DNA of 64,000 nt from Ramlibacter sp. (GCA_013815685.1 JACDFR010000011.1:21927-85926), one strand, 5' to 3'. Counted from the first letter of the stretch, positions 25,896-36,085 are shown. The notes: generated by a model from the sequence alone, not told the origin. Numbers and translations are program-made.

Positions 25896-26115
25896 GGGTG
25901 ACCTGACCTAGAGACTCCCCCTATTAAGGGGCAGGGAAGCGCTATATCCGTGGATTCGCGCAGGAGGTAGAAAAGCAAAAGAGCGGGGGCTCGCCCCGGA
26001 TGGAGGGAAAGGGATTGTACCCCGCGGGGTTATTTCGGGGGCGCGGGCGGGACTGTCAAGACCGCACACAGACGCGGCGCGCCGGTCACCTAGAATTGCG
26101 GGTTTGCAACGCCCC

Positions 26116-26349
26116 ATGATCATGCCCAAGGCTCCCTTCCAGACTCCCGCCAGCTATGAAGCTGCCCTGGAAGAGTTGGAGCAGCTCGTAGGCCTGATCG
26201 AATCGGGCCAGCTGCCGTTGGAGCAGCTTCTCACCGGCTACCAGCGCGGCGCCGAGCTGCTGCAGTTCTGCCGGGACAAGCTGCAGGCAGTCGAGAACCA
26301 GATCAAGGTGCTGGACGAGGGCATGCTCAAGCCGTGGATGCAGGAGTGA
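26116..26349 (+). CDS. xseB: Exodeoxyribonuclease VII small subunit
   Basis: 77 residues from ATG 26116 (ATG 26122 is also possible). It has the XseB pattern [40 protein letters not shown] and a helical [15 protein letters not shown] end. XseB binds XseA to make the single-strand-specific exonuclease VII. The large subunit is not in the window. The stop overlaps a GTG start of ispA as GTGA, so this is the first gene of an xseB-ispA-dxs operon, as in many proteobacteria. Confidence 0.92.
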   Translation: MIMPKAPFQTPASYEAALEELEQLVGLIESGQLPLEQLLTGYQRGAELLQFCRDKLQAVENQIKVLDEGMLKPWMQE

Positions 26350-27269
26350 ACGGCGCCGCCGCGCCGCCGCCGGACGCGGACATGGCATTCAACCTGGACC
26401 GATGGAGCGCGGTCCGCCTCGAGTGCGTCGAGCGGTCTTTGTCGAAGTGGGTCGTCGCCGACGCGCCGGCGGGCCTGGGCGACGCCATGCGCTATGCGGT
26501 GCTCGACGGCGGCAAGCGGCTGCGCCCCCTGCTGGTGCTCGCTGCCTGCGAGGCCGTCGGGGGGCTCGGGGAAGCGGCGCTGCGAGCGGCCTGCGCGACT
26601 GAACTCATTCACGCGTATTCGCTCGTGCACGATGACATGCCATGCATGGACAACGATGTACTGCGCCGCGGCAAGCCCACGGTCCACGTCAAGTTCGGGC
26701 AGGCCCAGGCGCTGCTGGCGGGCGACGCGCTGCAGGCGCTGGCCTTCGAGCTCCTGGTGCCCGACGACGACGCCGTCCCGGCGGGCGTGCAGGCCGCCCT
26801 GTGCCGGTTGCTGGCACGCTCGGCCGGCCACGCCGGCATGGCCGGCGGCCAGGCCATCGACCTCGCCAGCGTGGGCCAGTCGCTCACCCAGGCGCAGTTG
26901 TTCGAGATGCACAAGCTCAAGACTGGCGCCTTGCTCGAGGCGAGCGTGATGATGGGAGCGGCCTGCGGGTCCGCATCCGGGGCGGAACTGTCCGGCTTGC
27001 AGGCCTACGGATCGGCCATGGGGCTGGCTTTCCAGGTGGTCGACGACATCCTGGACGTGACGGCGGACTCGGCGACCCTGGGCAAGACCGCCGGCAAGGA
27101 CGCCGCGCAGGCAAAGCCCACCTATGTCTCGCTGTTGGGCCTCGATCGGTCGCGCGCGTATGCGCAAAAGCTGCTGGCACAGTCGCTGCGGGCGCTGGAC
27201 GCCAGCGGACTGCGGGACACACGGGCTTTACAGTCGCTGGCGATGATGGTGGTGAACCGGGACAATTGA
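26346..27269 (+). CDS. ispA: Farnesyl / geranyl diphosphate synthase
   Basis: 307 residues from GTG 26346. The two aspartate-rich motifs are intact: the first, [20 protein letters not shown] (DDxxD-type, about 97-103), and the second, [12 protein letters not shown]. The [10 protein letters not shown] motif near residue 55 binds IPP. It condenses IPP with DMAPP/GPP to give FPP for quinones, undecaprenol and other isoprenoids. Starts at GTG 26334 or ATG 26382 are alternatives; I prefer the GTGA overlap with xseB. Followed by dxs after 9 bases. Confidence 0.92.
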   Translation: MNGAAAPPPDADMAFNLDRWSAVRLECVERSLSKWVVADAPAGLGDAMRYAVLDGGKRLRPLLVLAACEAVGGLGEAALRAACATELIHAYSLVHDDMPCMDNDVLRRGKPTVHVKFGQAQALLAGDALQALAFELLVPDDDAVPAGVQAALCRLLARSAGHAGMAGGQAIDLASVGQSLTQAQLFEMHKLKTGALLEASVMMGAACGSASGAELSGLQAYGSAMGLAFQVVDDILDVTADSATLGKTAGKDAAQAKPTYVSLLGLDRSRAYAQKLLAQSLRALDASGLRDTRALQSLAMMVVNRDN

Positions 27270-27278
27270 AGGGGACGG

Positions 27279-29171
27279 ATGGCGATGGCATCTTTGCTGG
27301 AAACGATCAACGACCCGGCGGCCCTGCGCAAGCTGCCGCGGGCCCAGCTGCGCGCCCTCGCGGACGAACTGCGCGCTTTCCTGCTGGACAGCGTGTCGCG
27401 CACCGGCGGCCATCTGAGCTCGAACCTGGGAACGGTGGAACTGACCATCGCCCTGCATTACGTGTTCAACACGCCCCACGACCGGCTGGTGTGGGACGTG
27501 GGCCACCAGACCTATCCGCACAAGATCCTCACCGGCCGGCGCGAGCGCATGAGCAGCCTGCGCCAGACGGGCGGGCTGTCCGGTTTCCCCCAGCGCAGCG
27601 AAAGCGACTACGACGCCTTCGGCACGGCCCATTCCTCCACCAGCATTTCGGCCGCCCTGGGCATGGCCCTGGCCGCCCGGCACAAGGGCGAGAACCGCAG
27701 GGCCGTGGCCATCATTGGCGATGGCGCAATGAGTGCCGGCATGGCCTTCGAGGCGTTGAACAACGGCGGCGTCGCCGACTGCGACCTGCTGGTGATCCTC
27801 AACGACAACGATATGTCGATCAGCCCGCCCGTGGGCGCGCTGAATCGGTACCTGGCCCAGCTCATGAGCGGGCAGTTCTATGCCGCGGCCAAGAACGTGG
27901 GCAAGAACGTACTCAAGGTGGCCCCGCCCCTGTTCGAGCTGGCCAAACGCTTCGAGGAGCACGCCAAGGGCATGGTGGTGCCCGCCACGCTGTTCGAAAA
28001 ATTCGGCTTCAATTACATCGGCCCGATCGACGGCCATGACCTCGAATCGCTGGTGCCCACGCTGGAGAACATCAGGCACCTGAGGGGGCCGCAATTCCTG
28101 CACGTGGTGACCAGGAAAGGCCAGGGCTACAAGCTGGCCGAGGCCGATCCCGTGGCCTATCACGGGCCGGGAAAATTCGATCCGGCCGTGGGCATCGTCA
28201 AGCCGGCCACGACGCCCAAGACCACCTTCACGCAGGTGTTCGGCCAGTGGCTGTGCGACATGGCGGAACAAGACCCGCGGCTGGTCGGCATCACGCCCGC
28301 CATGCGTGAAGGCTCCGGCATGGTGGAGTTCGACAAGCGGTTCCCCACCCGCTATTTCGATGTGGGCATCGCCGAGCAGCATGCGGTGACATTCGCGGCC
28401 GGCCTGGCATGCGAAGGGCTCAAGCCCGTGGTGGCGATCTACTCGACGTTCCTGCAGCGGGCCTACGACCAGCTGATTCACGACGTGGCGCTGCAGAACC
28501 TGCCCGTGGTGTTCGCGCTGGATCGCGCGGGCCTCGTCGGCGCCGACGGGGCCACGCATGCGGGTGCCTACGACATTCCTTTCCTGCGCTGCGTGCCCAA
28601 TGTGAGCATCGCCTGCCCCGCCGACGAAAACGAGTGCCGGCGGCTGCTCACCAGCGCCTTCGAGCAAAGCCACCCCGTGGCCGTGCGGTATCCGCGCGGC
28701 GCCGGCGCCGGCGTCGCTGTGGACGCGGGGCTCCAGGCCTTGCCCTTCGGCAAGGGGGAAGTGCGGCGCGAGGGCAAAGGCGTGGCGATCCTGGTGTTCG
28801 GCACCCTCCTGTATCCGGCCTTGGCGGCGGCCGAGCGGCTCAATGCCACTGTCGCCAACATGCGCTGGGCCAAGCCCCTGGACACCGACTTGCTGCTGCA
28901 GGTCGCGGCGCGCCACGACGCGCTGGTGACTGTGGAAGAGGGCGCCATCATGGGCGGCGCGGGCAGCGCCGTGGCCGAGGCGCTGCACGGCGCGGGTGTC
29001 CTCAAACCCCTGCTGCTTCTGGGCCTGCGCGATGAATTCACCCACCACGGCGATCCGGCGAAGCTCCTGGCGCTCCAGGGGCTGGACGCGGCCGGTATCG
29101 AAGCGTCCGTGCTGCACCGTTTCGGCAATCTGGTCGAACGCACGCCGCCGGCGCTGAAAATCGTCGGCTAG
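27279..29171 (+). CDS. dxs: 1-deoxy-D-xylulose-5-phosphate synthase
   Basis: 630 residues, full length. The thiamine-diphosphate motif [18 protein letters not shown] with ILNDNDMSI is present, as are [10 protein letters not shown], the glutamate-bearing [18 protein letters not shown] and the C-terminal transketolase domain [12 protein letters not shown]. It joins pyruvate and glyceraldehyde 3-phosphate, the first step of the MEP isoprenoid route, and so feeds the preceding ispA. AAGGGGACGG lies before ATG 27279; ATG 27285 is alternative. Confidence 0.97.
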   Translation: MAMASLLETINDPAALRKLPRAQLRALADELRAFLLDSVSRTGGHLSSNLGTVELTIALHYVFNTPHDRLVWDVGHQTYPHKILTGRRERMSSLRQTGGLSGFPQRSESDYDAFGTAHSSTSISAALGMALAARHKGENRRAVAIIGDGAMSAGMAFEALNNGGVADCDLLVILNDNDMSISPPVGALNRYLAQLMSGQFYAAAKNVGKNVLKVAPPLFELAKRFEEHAKGMVVPATLFEKFGFNYIGPIDGHDLESLVPTLENIRHLRGPQFLHVVTRKGQGYKLAEADPVAYHGPGKFDPAVGIVKPATTPKTTFTQVFGQWLCDMAEQDPRLVGITPAMREGSGMVEFDKRFPTRYFDVGIAEQHAVTFAAGLACEGLKPVVAIYSTFLQRAYDQLIHDVALQNLPVVFALDRAGLVGADGATHAGAYDIPFLRCVPNVSIACPADENECRRLLTSAFEQSHPVAVRYPRGAGAGVAVDAGLQALPFGKGEVRREGKGVAILVFGTLLYPALAAAERLNATVANMRWAKPLDTDLLLQVAARHDALVTVEEGAIMGGAGSAVAEALHGAGVLKPLLLLGLRDEFTHHGDPAKLLALQGLDAAGIEASVLHRFGNLVERTPPALKIVG

Positions 29172-29352
29172 ACGGCTCACGGTTTCCTGAAAATTTGCTG
29201 ACACTTTCGGCAAAAACAAAAGGCTGCTCAAGGGAAAACCCCTGAGTACCAAAGTGGGCGCGTTCCTAGAATGGCGGGAGATTGCGACTGGCATTCCGTT
29301 GCCCGATCTTTACGTCTCACAGTTTTCTTGTTTTCAAATCAGAGGAGCGCTC

Positions 29353-30432
29353 ATGGACCGTCGATCACTCATCAAAAACGCCGGCATTGCCGGTGTGCTG
29401 GCCGCGGGCGTCGCCCCGGCCGTGCACGCGCAGGCGGCCGTCCGCTGGCGCCTGGCCTCGAGTTTCCCCAAATCGCTGGACACCATCTATGGCGCGGCGG
29501 ACACGTTCGCCAACCAGGTCAAGGCGATGTCAGGCGGCAAGTTCGAAATCACCGTGCATGGCGGCGGCGAACTGATGCCCGCCTTCGGCGTGGTCGACGG
29601 CGTGCAGCAGGGCACCGTCGAAATGGCGCACACAGCCCCTTACTACTTCTTCGGCAAGAACGAGGTGTTCGGCATTGGCACGGCGATTCCCTTCGGCCTG
29701 AACAGCCGCCAGATGACGGCCTGGATGTACGAAGGCAATGGCCTGAAACTGATGCGCGAGTTCTACGCCAAGTACAACATGATCAGCTTTCCCGGCGGCA
29801 ACACCGGTGCACAGATGGGCGGCTGGTACCGCAAGGAGATCAAGTCGGTCAAGGACATCAAGGGCATGAAAATGCGCATTGGTGGCTTCGGCGGCAAGGT
29901 GCTGGAGCGCATGGGCGGCGTGCCGCAGAACATCCCCGGCGGCGAGATCTACCAGGCCCTGGAAAAAGGCACGATCGATGCGGCCGAGTGGGTGGGGCCG
30001 TTCGATGACCAGAAGCTGGGTTTCAACAAGGTCGCCCCGTTCTACTATTACCCGGGCTGGTGGGAAGGCTGCGCGGAACTCGACTTCTTCATCAACCAGA
30101 AGGCCTACGACGGCTTATCGGCCGAGTACAAGGCCATCATTGATTCCGCGTCCGCGCACGCCCATGTGATCATGCAGGCCCGATACGACGCGCGCAACCC
30201 GGCCGCGCTCAAGCAGCTCGTGGGCGCCGGCACCAAGCTGCGGCCCTTTCCGCAGGATGTGCTGGCCGACGCCTTCAAGCATTCGATGGCCCTGTACGAC
30301 GACCTCAGCGCCAAGAACGAGGACTGGAAAAAGATTTACGCGGACTACTCAAAGTTCCGCGCCGACCAGAACCTGTGGTTCCGCTTCACCGAAGCGACGT
30401 TCGACCGCTTCATGCAAACGCAGAAGCTGTAA
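29353..30432 (+). CDS. TRAP transporter substrate-binding protein, TakP/DctP type (copy 1)
   Basis: 359 residues. The Tat-like signal MDRRSLIKNAGIAGVLAAGVAPAVHA starts it, and the mature protein has the DctP fold: WRLASSFPKSLDTIYGAADTF, GELMPAFGVVDGVQQG, ligand-pocket MRIGGFGGKVLERMGG, the strongly conserved VPQNIPGGEIYQALEKGTID and AEWVGPFDDQKLGF. TakP-like proteins bind 2-oxoacids or similar carboxylates in the periplasm and deliver them to a DctQM permease. AGAGGAG precedes ATG 29353. A strong terminator follows, so it is transcribed on its own. Two paralogues lie downstream. Confidence 0.9.
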   Translation: MDRRSLIKNAGIAGVLAAGVAPAVHAQAAVRWRLASSFPKSLDTIYGAADTFANQVKAMSGGKFEITVHGGGELMPAFGVVDGVQQGTVEMAHTAPYYFFGKNEVFGIGTAIPFGLNSRQMTAWMYEGNGLKLMREFYAKYNMISFPGGNTGAQMGGWYRKEIKSVKDIKGMKMRIGGFGGKVLERMGGVPQNIPGGEIYQALEKGTIDAAEWVGPFDDQKLGFNKVAPFYYYPGWWEGCAELDFFINQKAYDGLSAEYKAIIDSASAHAHVIMQARYDARNPAALKQLVGAGTKLRPFPQDVLADAFKHSMALYDDLSAKNEDWKKIYADYSKFRADQNLWFRFTEATFDRFMQTQKL

Positions 30433-30470
30433 GACGCACCGCGCGGCATTGGGCCGCCAGATGCGATTTC

Positions 30471-30502
30471 AAAAAGGGCTGCAGCGATGCAGCCCTTTTT
30501 TG
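30471..30502 (+). terminator. Intrinsic terminator after TRAP binding protein copy 1
   Basis: 13-bp stem AAAAAGGGCTGCA/TGCAGCCCTTTTT (30471-30483 with 30488-30500), GCGA tetraloop, T-run included in the stem. Works mainly on the plus strand. Confidence 0.88.
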
Positions 30503-30699
30503 TTTCGCATGACGCTGCTGATGTTCGGGACGCAGCATGTTCCGGGCGTTGTCGCCGCCATTGAAGCGGTTTTCAGTTTCCTGACGTCGCGGCGTCCGGG
30601 GCATTTCTTCGTAAGTGGGTTGAAAGGCTTTCGAACACGCCCGGCCGCATGATCGCTCCGCGTTTCGAAGCGCAAGCCCACATCAAGGAGAAGCATAAA

Positions 30700-31779
30700 A
30701 TGGATCGTCGTTCGCTCATCAAACACACCGGCATCGCCGGCGTTCTCGCCGCAGGCGTCGCCCCCGCGGTGCACGCCCAGGCCGCAGTCCGCTGGCGCCT
30801 GGCCTCGAGTTTTCCCAAGTCGCTGGACACCATCTATGGCGCGGCGGAAGTGTTCGCGCAGAAGGTGAGGCAACTATCGGGCGGCAAGTTCGAAGTCTCC
30901 GTCCACGCCGGCGGCGAGCTGATGCCGCCTTTCGGCGTGGTGGACGGCGTGCAGAGCGGCACCATCGACGCGGCGCACACCGCGCCTTACTACTTCTTCG
31001 GCAAGGACGAGACATTCGCCATTGGCGGCGCGATTCCCTTTGGCCTCAACAGCCGGCAGATGACGGCCTGGACTTACGAGGGCAACGGCTTGAAGCTGAT
31101 GCGCGAGTTCTACGCCAAGTACAACATGATCAGCTTTCCCTGCGGCAATACCGGCGCCCAGATGGGCGGCTGGATGCGCAAGGAGATCAAGAGCGTTGCC
31201 GACCTCAAGGGTCTGAAGTTCCGCATCGGCGGCTTTGCGGGCAAGGTGCTTGAGCGCCTCGGTGGAGTTCCGCAGAACATTCCCGGCGGCGAGATCTACC
31301 AGGCCCTGGAGAAGGGCACCATCGATGCGGCCGAGTGGATCGGCCCCTACGACGACCAGAAACTCGGCTTCAACAAGGTGGCCCCCTTCTACTACTATCC
31401 GGGCTGGTGGGAAGGCGGGCTGCAGCTGGACCTGTACATCAACCAGAAGGCCTATGACGCACTCTCGCCCGAGTACAAGACCATCGTCGAGGTGGCAAGC
31501 ACGTTCGCCCATGTGGACACCCAGGCCAAGTACGACATGAAGAACCCCGGCGCGCTCAAGCAACTGGTGGGTGCCGGCGCCAAGCTCCGCCCTTTCCCGG
31601 CCGATGTAATGTCCGCGGCTTTCAAGACTTCCATGGCGCTGTACGATGAGCTTTCGGCCAGCAACGAAAACTGGCGCAAGGTCTACGGGGACTACCAGAA
31701 GTTCCGCTCCGACCAGAACCTGTGGTTTCGCTTCACCGAAGCGACGTTCGACCGCTTCATGCAGTCGCAAAAACTTTAG
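30700..31779 (+). CDS. TRAP transporter substrate-binding protein, TakP/DctP type (copy 2)
   Basis: 359 residues, identical in length to copy 1 and same in most positions, including the Tat-type signal MDRRSLIKHTGIAGVLAAGV, FGVVDGVQSGTIDAAHTAPY and the ending WFRFTEATFDRFMQSQKL. Differences cluster in the binding cleft region (for example EVFAQKVRQLSGGKFEVSVH), which may change ligand choice. CAAGGAGAAG lies before ATG 30700. No terminator is seen between it and copy 3, but it has its own 200-base upstream region. Confidence 0.9.
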   Translation: MDRRSLIKHTGIAGVLAAGVAPAVHAQAAVRWRLASSFPKSLDTIYGAAEVFAQKVRQLSGGKFEVSVHAGGELMPPFGVVDGVQSGTIDAAHTAPYYFFGKDETFAIGGAIPFGLNSRQMTAWTYEGNGLKLMREFYAKYNMISFPCGNTGAQMGGWMRKEIKSVADLKGLKFRIGGFAGKVLERLGGVPQNIPGGEIYQALEKGTIDAAEWIGPYDDQKLGFNKVAPFYYYPGWWEGGLQLDLYINQKAYDALSPEYKTIVEVASTFAHVDTQAKYDMKNPGALKQLVGAGAKLRPFPADVMSAAFKTSMALYDELSASNENWRKVYGDYQKFRSDQNLWFRFTEATFDRFMQSQKL

Positions 31780-31852
31780 TTTGCCAAGCCGTTCTTCTTA
31801 GGTAGAAGCACTGGCGCCCGGCGCCAGCGCACTGCAAGCATTTTCCGGTGAA

Positions 31853-31875
31853 CTGCCGCATCATGCGGCGGTTCA
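31853..31875 (+). promoter_or_regulatory. Hairpin before the copy 3 ribosome site
   Basis: An 11-bp inverted repeat (AACTGCCGCAT / ATGCGGCGGTT, one G-T pair, single central C) ends 12 bases before the AGGAG of the third binding protein. A second stem, CTGGCGC/GCGCCAG, lies near 31812-31828. Either could be a 5' leader structure or an operator. Confidence 0.4.
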
Positions 31876-31893
31876 ATATACCCAGGAGACAAC

Positions 31894-32973
31894 ATGGATC
31901 GTCGCGCACTCATCAGGAACGCGGGCATCGCCGGCGTGCTGGCTTCGGGCATCGCCCCCGCGGTACATGCGCAAGCCGCCATCCGCTGGCGGCTGGCGTC
32001 GAGTTTCCCCAAATCCCTCGACACGCTTTTCGGCGGCGCGGAGTCCTTCTCCAAGGCCGTGCGGGCGATGTCGGGCGGCAAGTTCGAAATCACCACTCAT
32101 GCCGGCGGCGAGCTGATGCCACCCTTCGGTGTGCTTGACGGCGTGCAGAACGGCACCGTCGAAATAGCGCAAACGGCGCCTTATTACTTTTTCGGCAAGG
32201 ACGAGACGTTCACCCTGGGCTGCGCCATCCCGTTCGGCTTGAACAGCCGCCAGCTTACCGCGTGGATGCTCGAGGGCAATGGCCTGAAGCTCATGCGCGA
32301 GTTCTACGCCAAATACAACATCGTGAATTTCCCCGGGGGAAACACCGGCGCACAGATGGGCGGATGGTTCCGCAAGGAAGTCAAGACGATCCAGGACATG
32401 AAGGGCCTGAAGTTCCGCATCGGGGGCTTCGCCGGCAAGATCATCGAGCGCATTGGCGGCGTGCCGCAGAACCTGCCGGGCGGCGAGATCTACACGGCGC
32501 TGGAAAAAGGCACCATCGACGCGGCCGAATGGATAGGGCCGTACGACGACCAGAAGCTCGGCTTCGTCAAGGTCGCCCCCTTCTACTATTACCCCGGCTT
32601 CTGGGAAGGTTCGGCGCAGCTGGACTTCTTCATCAACCAGAAGGCGTGGGACACATTGTCGGCGGAGAACAAGGCCATCGTCGAGGCCGCGGCTGCCATG
32701 GCCCACACCGAGACCCAGGCCAGGTACGACGCGCGCAACCCGGGTGCCTTGAAGCAGCTGGTGGCGGGTGGCGCCAAACTGCGTCCGTTCCCGCAAGACA
32801 TGATGACGCAGGCATTCAAACACGCCAACGCGATCTACGACGAGATTTCGGCCAAGAACGAGAGCTGGCGCAAGATCTACGCTGACCTGGCCAAGTTCCG
32901 TGCCGACCAGAACCTGTGGTTCCGCTTCACGGAAGCGACCTTCGACCGCTTCATGCAGGCGCAGAAGCTCTAA
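31894..32973 (+). CDS. TRAP transporter substrate-binding protein, TakP/DctP type (copy 3)
   Basis: 359 residues, third member of the triplet, somewhat more diverged than copies 1 and 2: IRNAGIAGVLASGIAPAVHA in the signal, LFGGAESFSKAVRAMSGG, VPQNLPGGEIYTALEKGTID and GFVKVAPFYYYPGFWEGS. All shared binding-site blocks remain. CCCAGGAGAC precedes ATG 31894. Its last 4 bases overlap the convergent NhaD-like antiporter. All three copies are without a permease gene on the plus strand; the only dctQM pair nearby lies downstream on the minus strand. Confidence 0.9.
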   Translation: MDRRALIRNAGIAGVLASGIAPAVHAQAAIRWRLASSFPKSLDTLFGGAESFSKAVRAMSGGKFEITTHAGGELMPPFGVLDGVQNGTVEIAQTAPYYFFGKDETFTLGCAIPFGLNSRQLTAWMLEGNGLKLMREFYAKYNIVNFPGGNTGAQMGGWFRKEVKTIQDMKGLKFRIGGFAGKIIERIGGVPQNLPGGEIYTALEKGTIDAAEWIGPYDDQKLGFVKVAPFYYYPGFWEGSAQLDFFINQKAWDTLSAENKAIVEAAAAMAHTETQARYDARNPGALKQLVAGGAKLRPFPQDMMTQAFKHANAIYDEISAKNESWRKIYADLAKFRADQNLWFRFTEATFDRFMQAQKL

Positions 32974-34220
32974 AGCAGGAACGCTGCCGCCGCGACGGCG
33001 GTAGGCGCGAGCGCGCCCAGCAGCAGGCGGCCCGGCCCGATGGCGCCATCCCTGAATCCGGGCCGCAGCAGGGCAACGCCGGCAGGGTTGGGCGCATTGG
33101 CAATGACCGTCAGGCCCCCGGCCGCCACGGCGCCGGCGACCAGCGAGTACTTCGCGGCGTCCGACAGCCCGTCGATCAGGGACCCCAGGTACGTGAGCGC
33201 CGCATTGTCGGTGACGGCTGTGAGAGCGGCCGCGCCCCAGAACAGCGCGCCCGGATCCAGCCCCGAGACGATCGGCTGCAGCCACCATTGCTGCATCCCG
33301 CCCAGCACCACCAGCCCCGCCAGGAAGAAAGCGACCAGCAGCGCCTCCTTGATCAGCAGCGGCTGCTGGTAACGCTCGTAGGCCTTGGTAAAGCCCAGGA
33401 AAAACAGGAACAGGCCGATGAACATCGCGGGATGGTGAGCCACGGCCACAACGGCCGCCAGGAACAGGAGATGGATGATGCTGACGAAAACCGGCATCGG
33501 GGCCCGGCCGTCGGGCTCGTCGGATCGCTGGGCCGCCGTGAGATGCCGCCGCATCAGCAGCACTGCCGCGGTGGCGTTGACCACCACTGCCAATGCCGCG
33601 CGCCAGCCAAAGGTCTTGGCCATGAAGGCCGAGTCCCATCCCCAGGCCGATGCCACCATCAGCACCGGCGGCGCGGCGTAGGAGGTGAGCGTGCCGCCGA
33701 TCGACACGTTGACGAACAGTACGCCCAGCGCGAAGTACTTGAGCCACTCCGGCATGCCCGGCCGGAACACTGTCGGCGCGAGCAACAGGGCCGCCAGCGT
33801 CATGGCGGCCGGCTCGGTGACCAGCGAGCCCAGCAGGGGAAGCAGCGCCAGGCACAGCCACGCGGTGGCCAGCGGCGTGGCGACCGGTGCTGCCCGGGCC
33901 AGCAGGTCGACCAGGGCACGCAGCGCCTCGAGCACCGGGCGCGAAGCCGCGATCACCATGATCACGAAGACGAACATCGGCTCGGTGTATTGGCGCGATT
34001 CCACATACGCAATGGCGCTGTCCGCGCCCGCCATGACGGCCAGTGTCGTTACCAGCACCATGGCCCAGAAGCCGAACACGACCTCGATCTCGCCGAGAAG
34101 GTGAAACAGGCCCGCGTGGCGGGGAAAGCGGCGACTCAGCCGCTCCAGTTGCCCGGCCGCGAATGTGTGCAGCACGGCGATGCCAAAGAGCACCGCCGCG
34201 ACAAGGTTGATCGACGTCAT
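32970..34220 (-). CDS. Putative Na+/H+ antiporter, NhaD/ArsB-like
   Basis: 416 residues with about ten hydrophobic segments. It begins MTSINLVAAVLFGIAVLHTF, and conserved stretches include LLGEIEVVFGFWAMVL, TEPMFVFVIMVIAASRPV, SLVTEPAAMTLAALLLAP and TAVTDNAALTYLGSLID. These place it in the ion-transporter superfamily with NhaD/ArsB-like antiporters annotated as putative Na+/H+ antiporter in Burkholderiales. The ion is not certain. ATG 34220 is chosen; 34241 is possible but overlaps the upstream terminator. It lies downstream of dctM behind a terminator, so it likely has its own promoter or depends on read-through. Confidence 0.72.
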   Translation of the reverse strand: MTSINLVAAVLFGIAVLHTFAAGQLERLSRRFPRHAGLFHLLGEIEVVFGFWAMVLVTTLAVMAGADSAIAYVESRQYTEPMFVFVIMVIAASRPVLEALRALVDLLARAAPVATPLATAWLCLALLPLLGSLVTEPAAMTLAALLLAPTVFRPGMPEWLKYFALGVLFVNVSIGGTLTSYAAPPVLMVASAWGWDSAFMAKTFGWRAALAVVVNATAAVLLMRRHLTAAQRSDEPDGRAPMPVFVSIIHLLFLAAVVAVAHHPAMFIGLFLFFLGFTKAYERYQQPLLIKEALLVAFFLAGLVVLGGMQQWWLQPIVSGLDPGALFWGAAALTAVTDNAALTYLGSLIDGLSDAAKYSLVAGAVAAGGLTVIANAPNPAGVALLRPGFRDGAIGPGRLLLGALAPTAVAAAAFLL

Positions 34221-34242
34221 TGGGCCAGTCTGGTTGCGCATC

Positions 34243-34272
34243 AAAAAAGACAAGGGCCCAAAGGCCCTTGTC
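34243..34272 (-). terminator. Intrinsic terminator after dctM
   Basis: Perfect 10-bp stem GACAAGGGCC/GGCCCTTGTC (34249-34258 with 34263-34272), 4-base loop, six Ts on the minus strand. It ends the dctQM transcript 15 bases after the dctM stop. Confidence 0.9.
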
Positions 34273-34287
34273 TTGCGGGTTGTTGAC

Positions 34288-36057
34288 TTACTTCTTGAAC
34301 AGGTCGTCGATCTTTTTCTGCTCGTCGTCGAGAGTCTTCTGTTCTTGCGCAGGATTGGGCATCGCCTCGACGCCGCTGGCGGCCCCGGCCGGCGGCTTGT
34401 TGGCATCCTGCATCTCCTGGTTCATCTGGATCTGCACCTTGTTAAGGTCGACCGCCTCCGCCTTGTCCAGGCCGCTCGAGACGATCCCGGGGAATACGAT
34501 GATGAGGCTCACCATCACGATCTGGATCAGCACGAACGGCACCGCGCCCCAGTAGATCTGCATGGTGGTAACCGGCGGGGTCATCTTGCCGGTGATGCGG
34601 TCCTTGTATTCCTTGTCGGGGGCTACGCTGCGCAGGTAGAACAGGGCGAAGCCGAACGGCGGGTGCATGAACGAGGTCTGCATGTTCACCGCCAGCAGCA
34701 CGCCGAACCAGACCAGGTCGATGCCCAGCTTTTCGGCGACGGGCGCCAGCAGCGGCACCACGATAAAGGACAACTCGAAAAAGTCGAGGAAGAAGGCCAG
34801 CACGAAGATCAGGATGTTGACCACGATCAGGAAGCCCAGCTGGCCGCCCGGCAGGCCCGACAGGAGGTGTTCCACCCACTTCGGACCGTCGACCCCCTGG
34901 AAGGTCAAGCCGAAAGTCGTCGCGCCGATCAGGATGAAGACCACGAAGCACGACAGCTTGGTGGTGGTGTTGAGCGCTTGGCGCAGCAGCGAGAAGCTCA
35001 GGCGTCCGCGCGCGATCGCCATGACGATGGCGCCGAGGGCACCCATGGCGCCGCCCTCCGTGGGCGTGGCGATACCCAGGAAAATCGTTCCCAGTACCAG
35101 GAAGATCAGCAGCAGCGGCGGGATGAGAACGAAGGTGACGCGCTCGGCCATGCGCGAGAGCAGGCCCAGGCGGGTCACCTTGTTGATGACCGCAATGACG
35201 AACGCCAGCAGCACGCCCGCGCACATCGCGACCACGATGGTCTCGTCGGTGGCGACGGTATCGACCTGCGTGCCTGTCCACCAGCTCACGACCTTCGCGT
35301 AGTTCTTGCCCAGTGTCACGGCGAGCGCCGTCGAGATCACGGTCAGTGCGAGCAGCGAAGGCAGGCCGCTCTTGCCGTCGTCTTCCCGGATGGTGCGGGC
35401 TTCGGCCGGCAGGGCGGGCACCCACTGCGGCTTGATGAACGCCAGGATGATCACGTAGCTCGCATACATGCCCGTGAGGATGAAGCCGGGAAGGAAAGCA
35501 CCCTTGTACATGTCGCCGACGCTGCGGCCCAGCTGGTCGGCCAGGATGATCAGCACCAGCGAGGGCGGGATGATCTGCGCCAGCGTGCCCGACGCGGCGA
35601 TAACGCCGGCGGCCAGCCGGCGGTCGTAGCCGTAGCGCAGCATGATGGGCAGGGAGATCAAGCCCATGGAAATCACGGAGGCCGCGACCACGCCGGTCGT
35701 GGCGGCGAGCAGGGCGCCGACGAAGATCACCGCCAGCGCCAGGCCGCCGCGGATGGGGCCGAACAGCTGGCCGATGGTGTCCAACAGGTCTTCGGCCATG
35801 CCGCTTCGCTCGAGGATGAGGCCCATCAGCGTAAAGAACGGAACGGCCAGCAGCGTGTCGTTCTGCATGATACCGAAAATGCGCAGCGGCAAGGCCTGCA
35901 GCAGCGATTCGGGCAGCACATTGAGCTCGACGCCGATGACGGCGAAGAACAAGCCGCAGGCGCCGAGGCTGAAGGCCACCGGGAAGCCGAACAGCAGGAA
36001 GATGATCAGGCCCACGAACATGATCGGGGCGAGGTTGCCGATGAAGAACTCCATCAT
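34288..36057 (-). CDS. dctM: TRAP transporter large permease (DctM), extended C-terminus
   Basis: 589 residues with 13 or so hydrophobic segments, longer than the usual ~430 residues. The DctM core shows FFTLMGLILERSGMAEDLLD, ALAVIFVGALLAATTGVVAAS, IIPPSLVLIILADQLG and TPTEGGAMGALGAIV. There is an enlarged loop after about residue 220, and a hydrophilic C-terminal tail of about 60 residues (QIQMNQEMQDANK to DDEQKKIDDLFKK) that looks helical. Extended DctM subunits of this size are known among TakM-like permeases. AAGGAG precedes tandem ATGs 36057 and 36054. Presumed partner of the three binding proteins. Confidence 0.9.
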   Translation of the reverse strand: MMEFFIGNLAPIMFVGLIIFLLFGFPVAFSLGACGLFFAVIGVELNVLPESLLQALPLRIFGIMQNDTLLAVPFFTLMGLILERSGMAEDLLDTIGQLFGPIRGGLALAVIFVGALLAATTGVVAASVISMGLISLPIMLRYGYDRRLAAGVIAASGTLAQIIPPSLVLIILADQLGRSVGDMYKGAFLPGFILTGMYASYVIILAFIKPQWVPALPAEARTIREDDGKSGLPSLLALTVISTALAVTLGKNYAKVVSWWTGTQVDTVATDETIVVAMCAGVLLAFVIAVINKVTRLGLLSRMAERVTFVLIPPLLLIFLVLGTIFLGIATPTEGGAMGALGAIVMAIARGRLSFSLLRQALNTTTKLSCFVVFILIGATTFGLTFQGVDGPKWVEHLLSGLPGGQLGFLIVVNILIFVLAFFLDFFELSFIVVPLLAPVAEKLGIDLVWFGVLLAVNMQTSFMHPPFGFALFYLRSVAPDKEYKDRITGKMTPPVTTMQIYWGAVPFVLIQIVMVSLIIVFPGIVSSGLDKAEAVDLNKVQIQMNQEMQDANKPPAGAASGVEAMPNPAQEQKTLDDEQKKIDDLFKK

Positions 36058-36085
36058 GTACTCCTTGTTCTAGTTGTTCGAGTTG

